Part shown: positions 1-9,289 of the stretch, piece after piece | Numbering within the stretch: position 1 is the first letter of the stretch | How the letters are laid out: each line of letters opens with the position of its first letter | From: Streptosporangiales bacterium | Lineage (GTDB): Bacteria > Actinomycetota > Actinomycetes > Streptosporangiales > WHST01 | NCBI GenBank assembly: GCA_009379825.1 | Contig: WHTA01000045.1 | Coordinates: 1 to 46,637 of the forward strand | DNA: 46,637 nucleotides | Reading direction: 5' to 3' | Program-made: the position numbers and the translations under genes | Notes under the pieces: model-generated | Databases searched by the model: none | What the model was told of the DNA's origin: nothing | What the model saw: the letters and a program-made list of their open reading frames with translations, nothing else

Positions 1-1013
1 CGCATCGGCTCGCCGGGCATCTTCGGGTAGTCGGGGGGATAGGGGAGGTCGCCGAGATCCTCGTCGCGTTCGTCCCTGGCGGACCACTCGAGCAGGGTGT
101 CGAGGTCGTACGCGTGCTCGTCCAGGTCCGCGTGCAGGTGGCCGACGTCGGCGAACCGCTGCGGCATGGTGGCGATGTCGAAGTCGTCGGGAGCGACGTC
201 GCCGAGCTCCTCCCAGCGCAGCGGCGCCGAGACGCGGACCTGCGGGTTCGGCCGCACGGAGTACGCGGACGCGATCGTGCGGTCGCGGGCCATCTGGTTG
301 TAGTCGATGAAGATGCGCTCGCCGCGCTCTTCCTTCCACCAGTTGACGGTGACCTGGTCCGGCATCCGCCGGGCGAGCTCGCGGCCGAGCGCGATGAGCG
401 CGCGGCGGGCCTCCACGAACGTCCACCGCGGCTGGATCGGCACGTAGACGTGCAGGCCGCGGCCGCCGGACGTCTTCGGCCAGCCGGCCATGCCGAGCTC
501 GGCGAGCAGCCCGCGCAGCTCGCCGGCGACCCGTACGGCGTCGGCGAAGTCGGTGCCGGGCTGCGGGTCGAGGTCGATGCGGAGCTGGTCCGGGTGGTCG
601 ACGTTCGGCTTGCGCACGGGCCAGGGGTGGAAGGTCAGCGTGCCGAGGTTGGCGGCCCAGGCGACCACGGCCAGCTCGGTAGGGCAGACCTCGTCGGCGG
701 TGCGGCCGCTGGGGAAGCTGATCGTCGCCGTCTCGACGTACGGTGGCGCGCCCTTCGGCACCCGCTTCTGGTAGAACGCGTCGCCGCGGTTGTCCTGCCG
801 GGTGGACAGCTTCGCGCCGGGGAAGACGCCGGACGGCCAGCGTTCCAACGTGGTCGGCCGGTCACGTAGTGCGGCGAGAATGCCGTCGCCGACCGCGAGG
901 AAGTAGTCGACCACGTCGCTCTTGGTGAATCCGCGGTCCGGAAAGTACACCTTGTCGGGGTTCGAGATCCGGACCTGTTGCTCGCCGACCGCGACTTCCA
1001 TTGCCTGCGCCAT
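1..1013 (-). CDS. ligD: LigD-type NHEJ DNA polymerase domain protein (partial, C-terminus beyond window start)
   Basis: This is the archaeo-eukaryotic primase-type polymerase of bacterial non-homologous end joining, which fills or extends broken DNA ends before ligation. 337 codons are visible and the frame runs off the window edge without a stop. The start at 1013 (MAQAMEVAVG) is followed by the family opening ISNPDKVYFP. The metal-binding pair is seen as RIDLDP (residues 145-150) and the nucleotide-binding motif as SGGRGLHVYVP (about 182-192). It has no ligase domain up to the edge; a separate ligase lies at 3344-4412. Ku is not in the window. The divergent neighbour is the SUFU protein at 1170. 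The polymerase family is clear; whether the protein is stand-alone cannot be seen. Confidence 0.9.
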   Translation of the reverse strand, partial: MAQAMEVAVGEQQVRISNPDKVYFPDRGFTKSDVVDYFLAVGDGILAALRDRPTTLERWPSGVFPGAKLSTRQDNRGDAFYQKRVPKGAPPYVETATISFPSGRTADEVCPTELAVVAWAANLGTLTFHPWPVRKPNVDHPDQLRIDLDPQPGTDFADAVRVAGELRGLLAELGMAGWPKTSGGRGLHVYVPIQPRWTFVEARRALIALGRELARRMPDQVTVNWWKEERGERIFIDYNQMARDRTIASAYSVRPNPQVRVSAPLRWEELGDVAPDDFDIATMPQRFADVGHLHADLDEHAYDLDTLLEWSARDERDEDLGDLPYPPDYPKMPGEPM

Positions 1014-1169
1014 GCAGCCAACGGTAGCGGCCTGACCTGTCATTTCGGCCGATTCGCCGCACCTGGTATGAGCGTGCACACCACTGACACGGAGAGGGTA
1101 GGGTTGCGCCTGCGTGGGATCGCGTTGTGCGCCTGCACGCGCGCTACGGGGCGGAAGGCAACGGAGGTC

Positions 1170-2819
1170 ATGGTCGAGGAACAGGCGGAAGTGCCTGAGA
1201 ACGAGGATGCCTCGACGGAGGTCGATCCTGCCGAGGAGGCGTGGCGCGACGCCATCGAGGGGCACTGCGACCGCTACCTCGGGCCGTGCCCGAACGTCGT
1301 GGCGGAGACCTCGTCCGACCTGGTCCGCATCGACCTCGACCCGTACCTCCCGGCACACAACAGGGACCGCACCACCCTCCTCACCGTCGGCGTGAGCACG
1401 AAGGCGACGGCCGCGCCGGACGCGATGGCGCAGTACCGCCACATCGAGCTGTTCACCTACTTGCCGTCCAACTGGTCCTACGGCACCGACGAGGCGCACT
1501 GGTGGCCGTGCCGGATGCTGAAGGACGTCGGCCGGCTCGTGCACCGGCTGGAGACCTGGTACGCGCCCGGCCAGCTGCTCGGTGGTGACCCGGACGAGAC
1601 GCTGACCGACGAGTCGCTGCTGACCGGTGTGGTGCTGCTGCCGCCGGTGTACGAGGACCCGGCGTTCGACCAGCTGGAGATCGAAGGCAGGAGCTGCCGG
1701 TTCCTCTGGGCGTTCCCGCTGACCACACCGGAGATCGAGTTCGCGCAGGACCGCGGCGTCTCCCGGCTGCTCGAGCTGATGGCCGAGCGCGACGTACAGC
1801 TGCCGCTGGACAGCCGCCGGGCCTGCATGATCACCGGCAAGAAGTACGGCGACTCGGACCCGTCGCCCAGCGCCGTGCCGGAGAGCAGCGCCCTGCACTC
1901 GTCGCACCCGTCCGTGCCACCCACCTCGGTGAGCCCGCAGCCACCGCCGGCGCCCGCGCAGCCGGCGCAGCACCAGTCGGGTCCGCCGCAGCACCAGCCC
2001 GGTCCGCCGCAGCACCAGTCGGGTCCGCGGCCGCAGCAGCCGCCGCCCGCGCAGCGCCCGTCCGCGCCGCCGCCTTCCGGGCCGTACGGCGGCCCGCCGC
2101 AACAGCCCCAGCAGCGCCCGCCGCAGTACGGGCCGCCGGGCTACGGTCCGCCACCGCAGCAGCGCCCGCCAGGACCCCAGTACGGCCCGCCACCGGGCTA
2201 CGGTCCGCCACCGCAGCAGCGCCCGCCAGGACCCCAGTACGGCCCGCCACCCGGTTACGGTCCGCCGCCGCAGCAGCGCCCGCCGCAGTACGGGCCGCCG
2301 CCGGGCGCGCCCTACGGCGGTCCGCCGCCGCAGCAGCGCCCGCCGATGCCGCAGCAGCCGCCCGGCCCGCAGCAGGGTCCGCCTGGGCAGTCGCCCGAGC
2401 TGTGGAACAAGATCATGGCCGGCGTCGAGCAGCGGCTGAACCGGCTGCTGCAGACCGACGGCTTCCTGGTGGTGGAGGAGGCCAGCAGCGGCTACTACGT
2501 CATGCTGGCGAGCAACCGGCAGCGCGGCACGCTCGTGTGCGAGGCGGTCAGCAACCAGTTCCTGCCTTCCGGGCGCAGGCTGGCACCGGACCAGGAGCAG
2601 CGGATGCGCGGTCTTGGCTGGTCGCCGCCAGGGCAGGGCGAGGCGAGCGGCACCTGGAACTACGCCCGTACGCTGCACGTGCCGATCAAGGTGCCTGGCG
2701 TGGCGCGGGTGGCCGTGGCGACGTTGCGCGACATCTACCGGTGCGACCCCCGGAAGCTCAGCTACACCGGCAACCCGACCTCGGTCGCGGACATCAACGA
2801 GCCGCTCGACCCGAGCTAG
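1170..2819 (+). CDS. SUFU-domain protein with proline-rich linker and TY-Chap-like C-terminal domain
   Basis: Predicted 549 residues in three parts. Residues about 15-215 resemble the bacterial suppressor-of-fused (SUFU) domain. Residues about 250-410 are a Pro/Gln/Gly/Tyr low-complexity linker built from repeats. Residues about 415-545 resemble the TY-Chap/YbjN-like chaperone fold (motifs VCEAVSNQFLP and LGWSPP). Such proteins are often found with polymorphic toxin or secretion systems in actinobacteria, but no toxin is next to this one. The start at 1170 (MVEEQAEVPENED) is chosen because a GGAAGG lies 11 bases upstream and because earlier in-frame codons translate to unlikely sequence; a GTG at 1191 is possible. 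The next gene begins 3 bases after the stop. The domain calls are from pattern recognition and the function is unknown. Confidence 0.8.
   Translation: MVEEQAEVPENEDASTEVDPAEEAWRDAIEGHCDRYLGPCPNVVAETSSDLVRIDLDPYLPAHNRDRTTLLTVGVSTKATAAPDAMAQYRHIELFTYLPSNWSYGTDEAHWWPCRMLKDVGRLVHRLETWYAPGQLLGGDPDETLTDESLLTGVVLLPPVYEDPAFDQLEIEGRSCRFLWAFPLTTPEIEFAQDRGVSRLLELMAERDVQLPLDSRRACMITGKKYGDSDPSPSAVPESSALHSSHPSVPPTSVSPQPPPAPAQPAQHQSGPPQHQPGPPQHQSGPRPQQPPPAQRPSAPPPSGPYGGPPQQPQQRPPQYGPPGYGPPPQQRPPGPQYGPPPGYGPPPQQRPPGPQYGPPPGYGPPPQQRPPQYGPPPGAPYGGPPPQQRPPMPQQPPGPQQGPPGQSPELWNKIMAGVEQRLNRLLQTDGFLVVEEASSGYYVMLASNRQRGTLVCEAVSNQFLPSGRRLAPDQEQRMRGLGWSPPGQGEASGTWNYARTLHVPIKVPGVARVAVATLRDIYRCDPRKLSYTGNPTSVADINEPLDPS
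2139..2300 (+). repeat. 57-bp in-frame tandem repeat in the proline-rich linker
   Basis: Two near-identical 57-base units occupy 2139-2195 and 2196-2252, and a degenerate third starts at 2253. Each encodes 19 residues of the pattern GYGPPPQQRP-PGPQYGPPP. Shorter 21-base units (QHQSGPP, QHQPGPP) lie at about 1969-2028. The period is a multiple of three, so copy-number change keeps the reading frame. Confidence 0.85.
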
Positions 2820-2822
2820 CCG

Positions 2823-3337
2823 ATGTACGTCCCCGCCGCGTTCCGCCCGGACGACGACGCGGTGCGTGCGCTGCTCGGCCACCTGGCCCGCAACAACGAG
2901 CACTGGCAGCAGGAGGTGCTCGGCGAGGCGCTGGTGATCGTGCGCGGGCCGGACGCGTACGTCACGCCGTCGTGGTACGCGAGCAAGCGGGAGCACGGCC
3001 GGGTGGTGCCGACGTGGAACTACGTCACCGCCCACGCTACGGCGAGCTCGTCGTGCACGACGACCCGGACTGGTGCGACGGCCTCGTACGGAGGCTGACC
3101 GAGCACCACGAGACGCAGCGGCCGCAGCCGTGGTCCGTGGACGACGCCCCGCCGAAGTTCGTGCACGGGCAGCTGCGCGCCATCGCCGGGGTGGGGGTGC
3201 GGATCAGCCGGATCGAGGCCAAGTTCAAGCTCAGCCAGAACCGGCCGGATGCGGATTTCGACGGCGTGGTCGCCGGGCTCGCCGACACCGGCGACGAGGC
3301 GACCGCGGAGGCGATGCGCGACCTCGGCCGTGGCTGA
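2823..3337 (+). pseudogene. PaiB-like FMN-binding protein, frameshifted near base 3037
   Basis: The 5' part (MYVPAAFRPDD ... VVPTWNYVTAHA) and the 3' part (YGELVVHDDPDW ... EAKFKLSQNRP) together match the whole PaiB/FMN-binding split-barrel family, about 171 residues. They lie in two different frames. One base is missing at about 3036-3038: the sequence reads CACGCTACGGC where CAC GCN TAC GGC is expected. The start follows the stop of the SUFU gene by 3 bases, and the stop is 6 bases from the end of the convergent ligase gene. Either this is a recent pseudogene or a base was lost in sequencing; every motif on both sides is intact, which favours a recent event or an error. Confidence 0.75.
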
Positions 3338-3343
3338 GCGCGG

Positions 3344-4412
3344 CTACTGCCGCAGCACCTCGGCCAGGTCGAAGTTCACCGGTTCCTCCAGCTGCGCGTA
3401 GGTGCACGACTGCGGGTCGCGGTCAGGGCGCCAGCGCACGAACTGCGCCGTGTGGCGGAACCTGATGCCTTCCATGTGGTCGTAGCGCACCTCGACGACG
3501 CGTTCCGGCCGCAGCGGCGTGAACGACAGGTCCTTGCCGCCGCTCCACCTGCTGCCCTCGGCGTTGCGCGGGGTGCGGCTGCCCTCCTCCTGCCGCTCCC
3601 ATGCCCACGGGTGGTCGTCGAAGGTGGTGACAAGCGGCTGCAGCTCGGTGAACAGCTCCTTGCGGCGCGCCAGCGGGAACGCGCCGATGACGCCGACGCT
3701 GGCCAGCTCGCCCTCGTCGTTGTACAGGCCCGAGCAGCAGCGAGCCGATCGCGTCCGGGCCGCTCTTGTGCACCCGGTAGCCGGCCACCACGCAGTCGGC
3801 GGTGCGCTCGTGCTTGATCTTGAACATGGTGCGCTTGTCCGGCTGGTACGTGCCGCCGAGCGGCTTGGCGATCACGCCGTCCAGGCCGGCGCCCTCGAAC
3901 TGCTCGAACCACTGCGCTGCAACGTCGAAGTCGGTCGTGGCCTTGGTCAGGTGCACGGGCGCGCCCGCCGGGGCGAGCGCCTCCACCAGGTCGGCCCGGC
4001 GCCGTTCGAACGGCTGGTCCAGGTAGCTGGTGTCGCCGAGCGCGAGCAGGTCGTACGCGACGAAGCTGGCGGGGGTCTGCTCCGCGAGCATCCGTACCCG
4101 GCTGTCCGCGGGGTGGATGCGCTGCTGTAGCGCGTCGAAGTCCAGCCGCACGCCTTCGGCGTCGGGCAGCACCAGCTCGCCGTCGACCACACAGCGCTCC
4201 GGCAGGTTCGCCTTGACGGCCTCGACGACCTCGGGGAAGTAGCGGGTCATCGGCCGTTCGTTCCTGCTGCCGACCTCCACCTCGTCACCGTCGCGGAAGA
4301 TGATGGCGCGGAACCCGTCCCACTTCGGCTCGTAGCAGTAGTCCCCGCGGGGGATCTCCTTCACCGACTTCGCCAGCATCGGCTTGATCGGTGGCATGAC
4401 CGGCAGTTTCAT
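3344..4412 (-). pseudogene. ATP-dependent DNA ligase (LigD/LigC ligase domain), frameshifted near base 3730
   Basis: This is an NHEJ-type ATP-dependent ligase that seals nicks and double-strand ends. The N-terminal nucleotidyltransferase domain has the adenylation motif EPKWDGFRA with the nucleophile Lys30, followed by VVDGELVL, FVAYDLL and GVIAKPLGG. The C-terminal OB-fold continues in another frame after SLLLG as LYNDEGELASVG and ends DLAEVLRQ at 3344. One extra C in the CCC run at 3729-3731 explains the shift; without it the product is 355 residues, normal for this type. It is the last gene of the treY-treZ-RibD-like series, starting 19 bases after the previous stop. The polymerase at 1-1013 is its likely partner. 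The shift may be a sequencing error. Confidence 0.8.
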
Positions 4413-4431
4413 GCCTCATCTTCCCTGACCA

Positions 4432-5187
4432 CTATGCCCTCGTGTAGTGCAGGTAGAGATAGTCGTCGTGCTCGAGCACGTGGGCGAGGTCGAGCGAGCG
4501 CGGCGGCTGCACCGCAGGGCCGCTCGTCACCCGGGTCTCGCCGCCCGCGACGAGCAGCGGCGCGACGGTGAGGCAGAGGTCGTCGATCCGGTCGGCGGCG
4601 GCGAACGTGCCGAGCAGCGCCGGGCCGCCCTCGCACAGCAGCCGGGAGAGGCCGCGGGCGGCGAGCGCGTCGATCAGCGCGTGTACGTCGACCTGCTGCT
4701 TGCCGGCGACGACGATGTCCGCGACCTGCTCGACCTGCTTGCGCCTGGCGTGGTCCGCGGCGGCGTGCGTGACGACGACCGTCGGCAGCTCCGCCTCGGT
4801 GAACGCGGACGCCGAGACGTCGAGGTCCAGCGACCCGGAGACGATGACCAGCCGCGGCACCGGGGTGAGGCCGGCGGCCAGCCGCCGCTGCCTGCGCTCC
4901 TGCTTCGGCCGCAGCGGACCGTACTTCTCCGCCCGCGCCGTGCCCGCGCCCACGATCACCGCGTCGGCAAGCCCGCGCAGGTGGCCGATCAGCTTCCTGT
5001 CGGTCGCGCTGCCGAGCGCCCTGGAGCCGCCGTCGAGCACTGCGGCGCCGTCCACGCTGGCGATCATGTTGGCGCGCAGCCACGGGCTCGCGGCCGGGTA
5101 CGCGTAGACCGCGTCGAGGTCCGGCTCGTCCTGGCGCCCGAGCGGTGTGGCCGGGGCGGCGGGGTACAGCATGCGCATGGTGGTCAC
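4432..5187 (-). CDS. RibD C-terminal-like pyrimidine reductase family protein
   Basis: A 251-residue stand-alone reductase domain of the RibD/HTP reductase superfamily, related to the NADPH-dependent step of riboflavin synthesis and to dihydrofolate reductase folds. Seen: NMIASVDGAAV near residue 40, DAVIVGAGTARAEKYGPLR around residue 95, and LLCEGGPALLG near residue 185, all typical of the family. It lacks the deaminase domain of full RibD. The GTG start overlaps the treZ stop as GTGA, so translational coupling is likely. Being outside a riboflavin operon, it may serve another reduction; many actinobacteria carry such orphan copies. The family is sure, the substrate unknown. Confidence 0.8.
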   Translation of the reverse strand: MTTMRMLYPAAPATPLGRQDEPDLDAVYAYPAASPWLRANMIASVDGAAVLDGGSRALGSATDRKLIGHLRGLADAVIVGAGTARAEKYGPLRPKQERRQRRLAAGLTPVPRLVIVSGSLDLDVSASAFTEAELPTVVVTHAAADHARRKQVEQVADIVVAGKQQVDVHALIDALAARGLSRLLCEGGPALLGTFAAADRIDDLCLTVAPLLVAGGETRVTSGPAVQPPRSLDLAHVLEHDDYLYLHYTRA

Positions 5188-6920
5188 TCGGCTTTGCAGA
5201 TCGCGACGGTTTCGCCCGGCAGTTCGAGACGTCCGTCGCGAAAGGCGTAGTCGTCGGTGGAGGCCAGGAGCACCTGCCCTGGCCTGGTGGGCAACGGGAG
5301 CAGCCGGGGCTGCAGGGCCAGGTTAGCGGCCACCACGACGCCGGCGCGCTCGACGACCAGCCAGCGCTCGTCGGCGGCGTACGTCACGTGGCTGTCGCCG
5401 AGCGGGCCGCTGGCCAGTGCGGGGAACTCGTTGCGGAGCGCGATCAGGCGCCGGTGCCAGTCGAGCAGGTCGCGGTGCGGCTCGCGCTCTCGTTCGGCCC
5501 AGTCGAGCACCGAGCGGCGGAACGTCGCGGGGGCCTGCGGGTCGGGCACTTCGTCGGCGCGCCAACCGAAGCTGGCGAACTCGGCGCGCCGGCCTGTACG
5601 AACGTTGTCGGCGAGCCGTTCGTCGCGGTGGTCGCTGAAGAACAGCCACGGCGTGGCGGCGCCCCATTCCTCGCCCATGAACAGCATGGGGGTGAACGGA
5701 GAGGTGAGGACGAGCGCCGCGGCGACCTGCAGCAGGCCGGGGGAGAGCAGGTGCGAGCTGCGCTCACCGCCGGCCCGGTTGCCCACCTGGTCGTGCGTCT
5801 GCAGGTAGCCGAGCAGCTGCCAGCCGGCGACGCCCACCGGCGGCCGCCCGTGCCGCCGGCCGCGCACCCGCGAGTGCTGCCCGGTGTAGACGTAGCCCTG
5901 CTCTATAGCGGTGGCCAGGTCGGGCAGGCCGCTGAAGTCGGCGTAGTACCCGTCGGTCTCCCCGGTGAGCGTCACGTGCAGCGCGTGGTGGAAGTCGTCG
6001 TTCCACTGCGCGTGGATCCCGTAACCGCCGCCGGCCGTGGGGGTGACGATGCGCGGGTCGCCGAGGTCGGACTCCGCGACGAGGAACGTGGTGCGGCCGG
6101 CGGCGACGCCGAACTCCCGCACCGCGGCGGCGAGCTCCTCGAGCAGGTGCGTCGCCGACGAGTCGCGGAACGCGTGCACGGCGTCGATGCGCAACCCGTC
6201 GACGTGGAAGTCGCGCAACCACATCAGCGCGTTCTCGACGATGTACTCGCGCACGTCGTCGCTGCCCGGGTCGTCCAGGTTCACCGCGGGTCCCCAGGGC
6301 GTGCGGTAGCTGTCGGTGAGGTACGGCCCGAAGGTAGCGAGGTACGCCCCGTCCGGCCCGAGGTGGTTGTAGACGACGTCGAGCGCCACCGCCAGGCCGC
6401 GGGCGTGGCAGGCGTCCACGAACGCCTTGAGGCCGTCCGGCCCGCCGTACGGCTCGTGCACGGCGAACGGGGCCGCGACGTCGTAGCCCCAGCCGTGCCT
6501 ACCGGGGAACGCGTGCACGGGCAGCAGCTCCACGACGTCGATGCCGAGGTCGACGAGATGGTCCAGCTTTTCCGCGGCGCCGGCGAACGTGCCCGCCGGG
6601 GTGAACGTGCCGACGTGCAGCTCGTAGACGACCCGACCGGGCAGGGCGATGCCGCGCCAGCCGGTGTCGTGCCAGCGGTAGTCGGCATGCCGGTAGTGCC
6701 GGCCGGGCACGTGTACACCGTCGGGCAGCCACACGCCGCGCGGGTCGGGCACCGGATCGCCGCCGTCGACGGCGAACCCGTAGCGGGCGCCGGCGGGTAG
6801 GTCGGGCACGTCGACCGTCCACCAGCCGGGACGGTCCGCCGGCACCATCGGGTGCCGGCCGTCGTCGAGGACGGTGTCGACGGCGGACGCGGCCGGCGCC
6901 CATACCCGGAGCTCGGTCAC
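5184..6920 (-). CDS. treZ: malto-oligosyltrehalose trehalohydrolase
   Basis: TreZ cleaves trehalose from the end of maltooligosyl-trehalose made by TreY. The 578-residue GH13 enzyme has an N-terminal CBM48-like domain (LRVWAPAA start), then the catalytic barrel with DVVYNHLG (about 181-188), GLRIDAVHAF with the nucleophile Asp246, LVAESDL with the acid/base Glu283, and LQTHDQVGN. Its length is normal for the family. The GTG start overlaps the treY stop as GTGA, and its own stop overlaps the RibD-like start in the same way, so the three genes form one operon. Together with treY and the nearby glgX it makes trehalose from glycogen. Confidence 0.95.
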   Translation of the reverse strand: MTELRVWAPAASAVDTVLDDGRHPMVPADRPGWWTVDVPDLPAGARYGFAVDGGDPVPDPRGVWLPDGVHVPGRHYRHADYRWHDTGWRGIALPGRVVYELHVGTFTPAGTFAGAAEKLDHLVDLGIDVVELLPVHAFPGRHGWGYDVAAPFAVHEPYGGPDGLKAFVDACHARGLAVALDVVYNHLGPDGAYLATFGPYLTDSYRTPWGPAVNLDDPGSDDVREYIVENALMWLRDFHVDGLRIDAVHAFRDSSATHLLEELAAAVREFGVAAGRTTFLVAESDLGDPRIVTPTAGGGYGIHAQWNDDFHHALHVTLTGETDGYYADFSGLPDLATAIEQGYVYTGQHSRVRGRRHGRPPVGVAGWQLLGYLQTHDQVGNRAGGERSSHLLSPGLLQVAAALVLTSPFTPMLFMGEEWGAATPWLFFSDHRDERLADNVRTGRRAEFASFGWRADEVPDPQAPATFRRSVLDWAEREREPHRDLLDWHRRLIALRNEFPALASGPLGDSHVTYAADERWLVVERAGVVVAANLALQPRLLPLPTRPGQVLLASTDDYAFRDGRLELPGETVAICKAE

Positions 6921-9244
6921 GCGGAGACCTCCCGCGTGAGCACGGCCACGGGGAGGTCGGTGAGCAGCTGCTCGACGCGCACGGTGCCCGCGTGCGTGGT
7001 GCCGCTGAACAGGCTAGTCCAGCTGCCGGACGGCAGCGCCACGGTGGTGTCGCGGAAGCCGCCGGCCCCGGCCAGCGTGACCGGCAGCCGGGGTACGACG
7101 GCGACGACACCGCCACGGCTGAACGCCAGCACGTGCCGCGCGGCCACCCCCTGCGCGGGCAGCGGCTGGTACCTGGTGAAGAGGTCCTGCCGGTCGCGGC
7201 GCAGCCGCAGCAGCCGGCTTGTCAGGTGCACCTTGAGCCGTTGTGGGTCGTCGGTGCGAACCGAGGGTGGCCGCTGCCCGCGGTCGGCGTCGGCGAGCAC
7301 CGCGCCGAGCGCGCCGTAGTCGACGGGACGCCTGTTGTCCGGGTCGACAAGGGCCAGGTGTATCCCCTCCGCGCCCTGGTAGACGTCCGGCACGCCGGGC
7401 ATGGTCAGCTGCACCGCCTTCTGCGCCAGCAGGTTGCTGATCCAGCCGAGGCGCAGCTCGCCGGCGAACGCATCGATGCGCGCGTCGGCGGCGAGGGCGC
7501 GAGCGTAGTGCTCGACGGCCGCCTCATAGCCGGGGTCGGGAGCGGTCCACGAGGTGGCGAGCTTCGCCTCCCGGCACGCCTTGCGCAGGTACGCCGTCAG
7601 CCGCTCCTCGTCGATCGGCGCGGCGCCGAGCCGGGTCTGCCAGGCCAGGTACCTGGTGGGCAGGTCCACGGCGGCGTCGACCGCCTGCAGCTCGTCGACC
7701 AGCGCCGCCCGCGCGGCCGGCACCTCGGTGAGCGTCGCCAGCCGGGCGCGGACGTCCTCGCCGCGCTTCGTGTCGTGCGTGGACAGCGTGGTCATGCCCG
7801 CGGCGGCCATCCGGCCGGCGTGCTCGTGGAACTCCGCGACGGGGTCGTCGCTGCGGCGCCCGGGGTCGCCACCGACCTCGCAGCTCGACACCAGCGCGTG
7901 CCAGCGGTAACCGGCGGTGTCCTCCACCCCCTTCGCGGTGAGTGCGCTGCTGAGCTGTTGGAACCGGACGACGAGCTCGGTGGTCGCCGGGTCGAGCAGC
8001 GAGGCGGTGAACTCGCCTATCGCAGCAGCGGCAGCCGGCCGCTGCTCGGCCGCGGCGCGCCGTGCCCGCTCGAGCACCTCGCAGTCGCGGGCGTCGGGCT
8101 TACGTCCCGGCTCCAGGTACGTGCGGTACACGGGCATCGCGACCAGCAGCTCGTCGAGAGCCTCGCCGAGCAGGGTGCGGTCGACCGCAGGCAGCTGCCC
8201 GGACGCCAGGGCGAGCAACCGGTCGCGCTCGGCGGTGAACAACTGCGCGAGCACCGTTCGCTTGGCTTCCCGCTCCACGTCCGGGTACGTACGGTCCTCG
8301 CCGGTGAAGCGCCGGTACACGGCGGCCAGCTCGGCCAGGCCCGCCGGGTCCTGCCAGACGGTGTCGAGCACCCGGAGCGCGTCGTAGCCGGTCGTGCCGG
8401 CGCACGGCCACTCCGCGGGCAGCGTCTCGCCGGGGGCGAGGATCTTCTCCACCACCAGCCAGGTGTCGCCGGCCGCCTCCGCCAGCCGGTCGACGTACCC
8501 GGCCGGGTCGGCGAGCCCGTCCACGTGGTCGACGCGCAGGCCCTGGATGTCGCCGCGGTGCACGAGCTCGAGCACCAGCCGGTGCGTCTGCTGGAAGACG
8601 TCGGCGTCCTCCACCCGCAGGGCGATCAGGTCGTCGATGTCGAAGAACCGCCGGTAGTTCAGCGGCTGCGCCGGGTTCGACCAGTGGGTGAGCACGTAGT
8701 GCTGTGCGTGCACGACCTCGGGCCAGCCGAGGTGCTCGGTGCCGGGCGCTACCGGGAACTCGTGCTCGTGGTACCTGAGGCGGTCGCCGTCGCGGCTCAG
8801 CTGCTGCGTACCGATGGCCTCGTCCAGACCGCAGCCGAGCACCGCGAGCACGAGCTTGCCACCGCCGGCGTCCCAGTCGATGTCGAACCAGTGCGCGGTC
8901 GCCGCGTCCCTGCCGTCGCGCAGCACCGACCACAGCGCGGCGTTGCGCGACTGCGGGACGGGGACGGCCATGTGGTTCGGCACGATGTCGACGACGCAGC
9001 CGAGCCCGTGCTCGCGCAGCGCGCTCTGCAGCACCTGCCAGCCCTCGTACCCACCCCGCTCGGCGGAGAGCAGGCCGTGGTCGACCACGTCGTACCCGTG
9101 GTTGGAGCCCGGCGTGCACTCCAGGATCGGCGAGAGGTACACGTGCGAGACGCCGAGACCGGCCAGGTAAGGCACGACCGCTGCTGCGTCCCGGAACCCG
9201 AACGTCGGGGTGAGCTGCAACCGGTACGTGGCTGTCGGCGCCAT
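6917..9244 (-). CDS. treY: malto-oligosyltrehalose synthase
   Basis: TreY isomerises the reducing-end alpha-1,4 bond of maltodextrins to the alpha,alpha-1,1 bond of trehalose. 775 residues starting MAPTATYRLQLTP. Seen: GVSHVYLSPI, GSNHGYDVVDH, DIVPNHMA, and the catalytic-region motif GLRVDHVDGLADP, all characteristic of this GH13 subfamily. The start at 9244 is chosen over 9265 because GGAAGG lies 7 bases upstream (9252-9257). The stop overlaps treZ by 4 bases. Upstream, 45 bases away on the same strand, is the end of the frameshifted MFS gene. Product and gene name are secure. Confidence 0.95.
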   Translation of the reverse strand: MAPTATYRLQLTPTFGFRDAAAVVPYLAGLGVSHVYLSPILECTPGSNHGYDVVDHGLLSAERGGYEGWQVLQSALREHGLGCVVDIVPNHMAVPVPQSRNAALWSVLRDGRDAATAHWFDIDWDAGGGKLVLAVLGCGLDEAIGTQQLSRDGDRLRYHEHEFPVAPGTEHLGWPEVVHAQHYVLTHWSNPAQPLNYRRFFDIDDLIALRVEDADVFQQTHRLVLELVHRGDIQGLRVDHVDGLADPAGYVDRLAEAAGDTWLVVEKILAPGETLPAEWPCAGTTGYDALRVLDTVWQDPAGLAELAAVYRRFTGEDRTYPDVEREAKRTVLAQLFTAERDRLLALASGQLPAVDRTLLGEALDELLVAMPVYRTYLEPGRKPDARDCEVLERARRAAAEQRPAAAAAIGEFTASLLDPATTELVVRFQQLSSALTAKGVEDTAGYRWHALVSSCEVGGDPGRRSDDPVAEFHEHAGRMAAAGMTTLSTHDTKRGEDVRARLATLTEVPAARAALVDELQAVDAAVDLPTRYLAWQTRLGAAPIDEERLTAYLRKACREAKLATSWTAPDPGYEAAVEHYARALAADARIDAFAGELRLGWISNLLAQKAVQLTMPGVPDVYQGAEGIHLALVDPDNRRPVDYGALGAVLADADRGQRPPSVRTDDPQRLKVHLTSRLLRLRRDRQDLFTRYQPLPAQGVAARHVLAFSRGGVVAVVPRLPVTLAGAGGFRDTTVALPSGSWTSLFSGTTHAGTVRVEQLLTDLPVAVLTREVSA

Positions 9245-9289
9245 CGGCTGACCTTCCAACCCCATCGGCGACGGGCGTGCGCATCCAGC

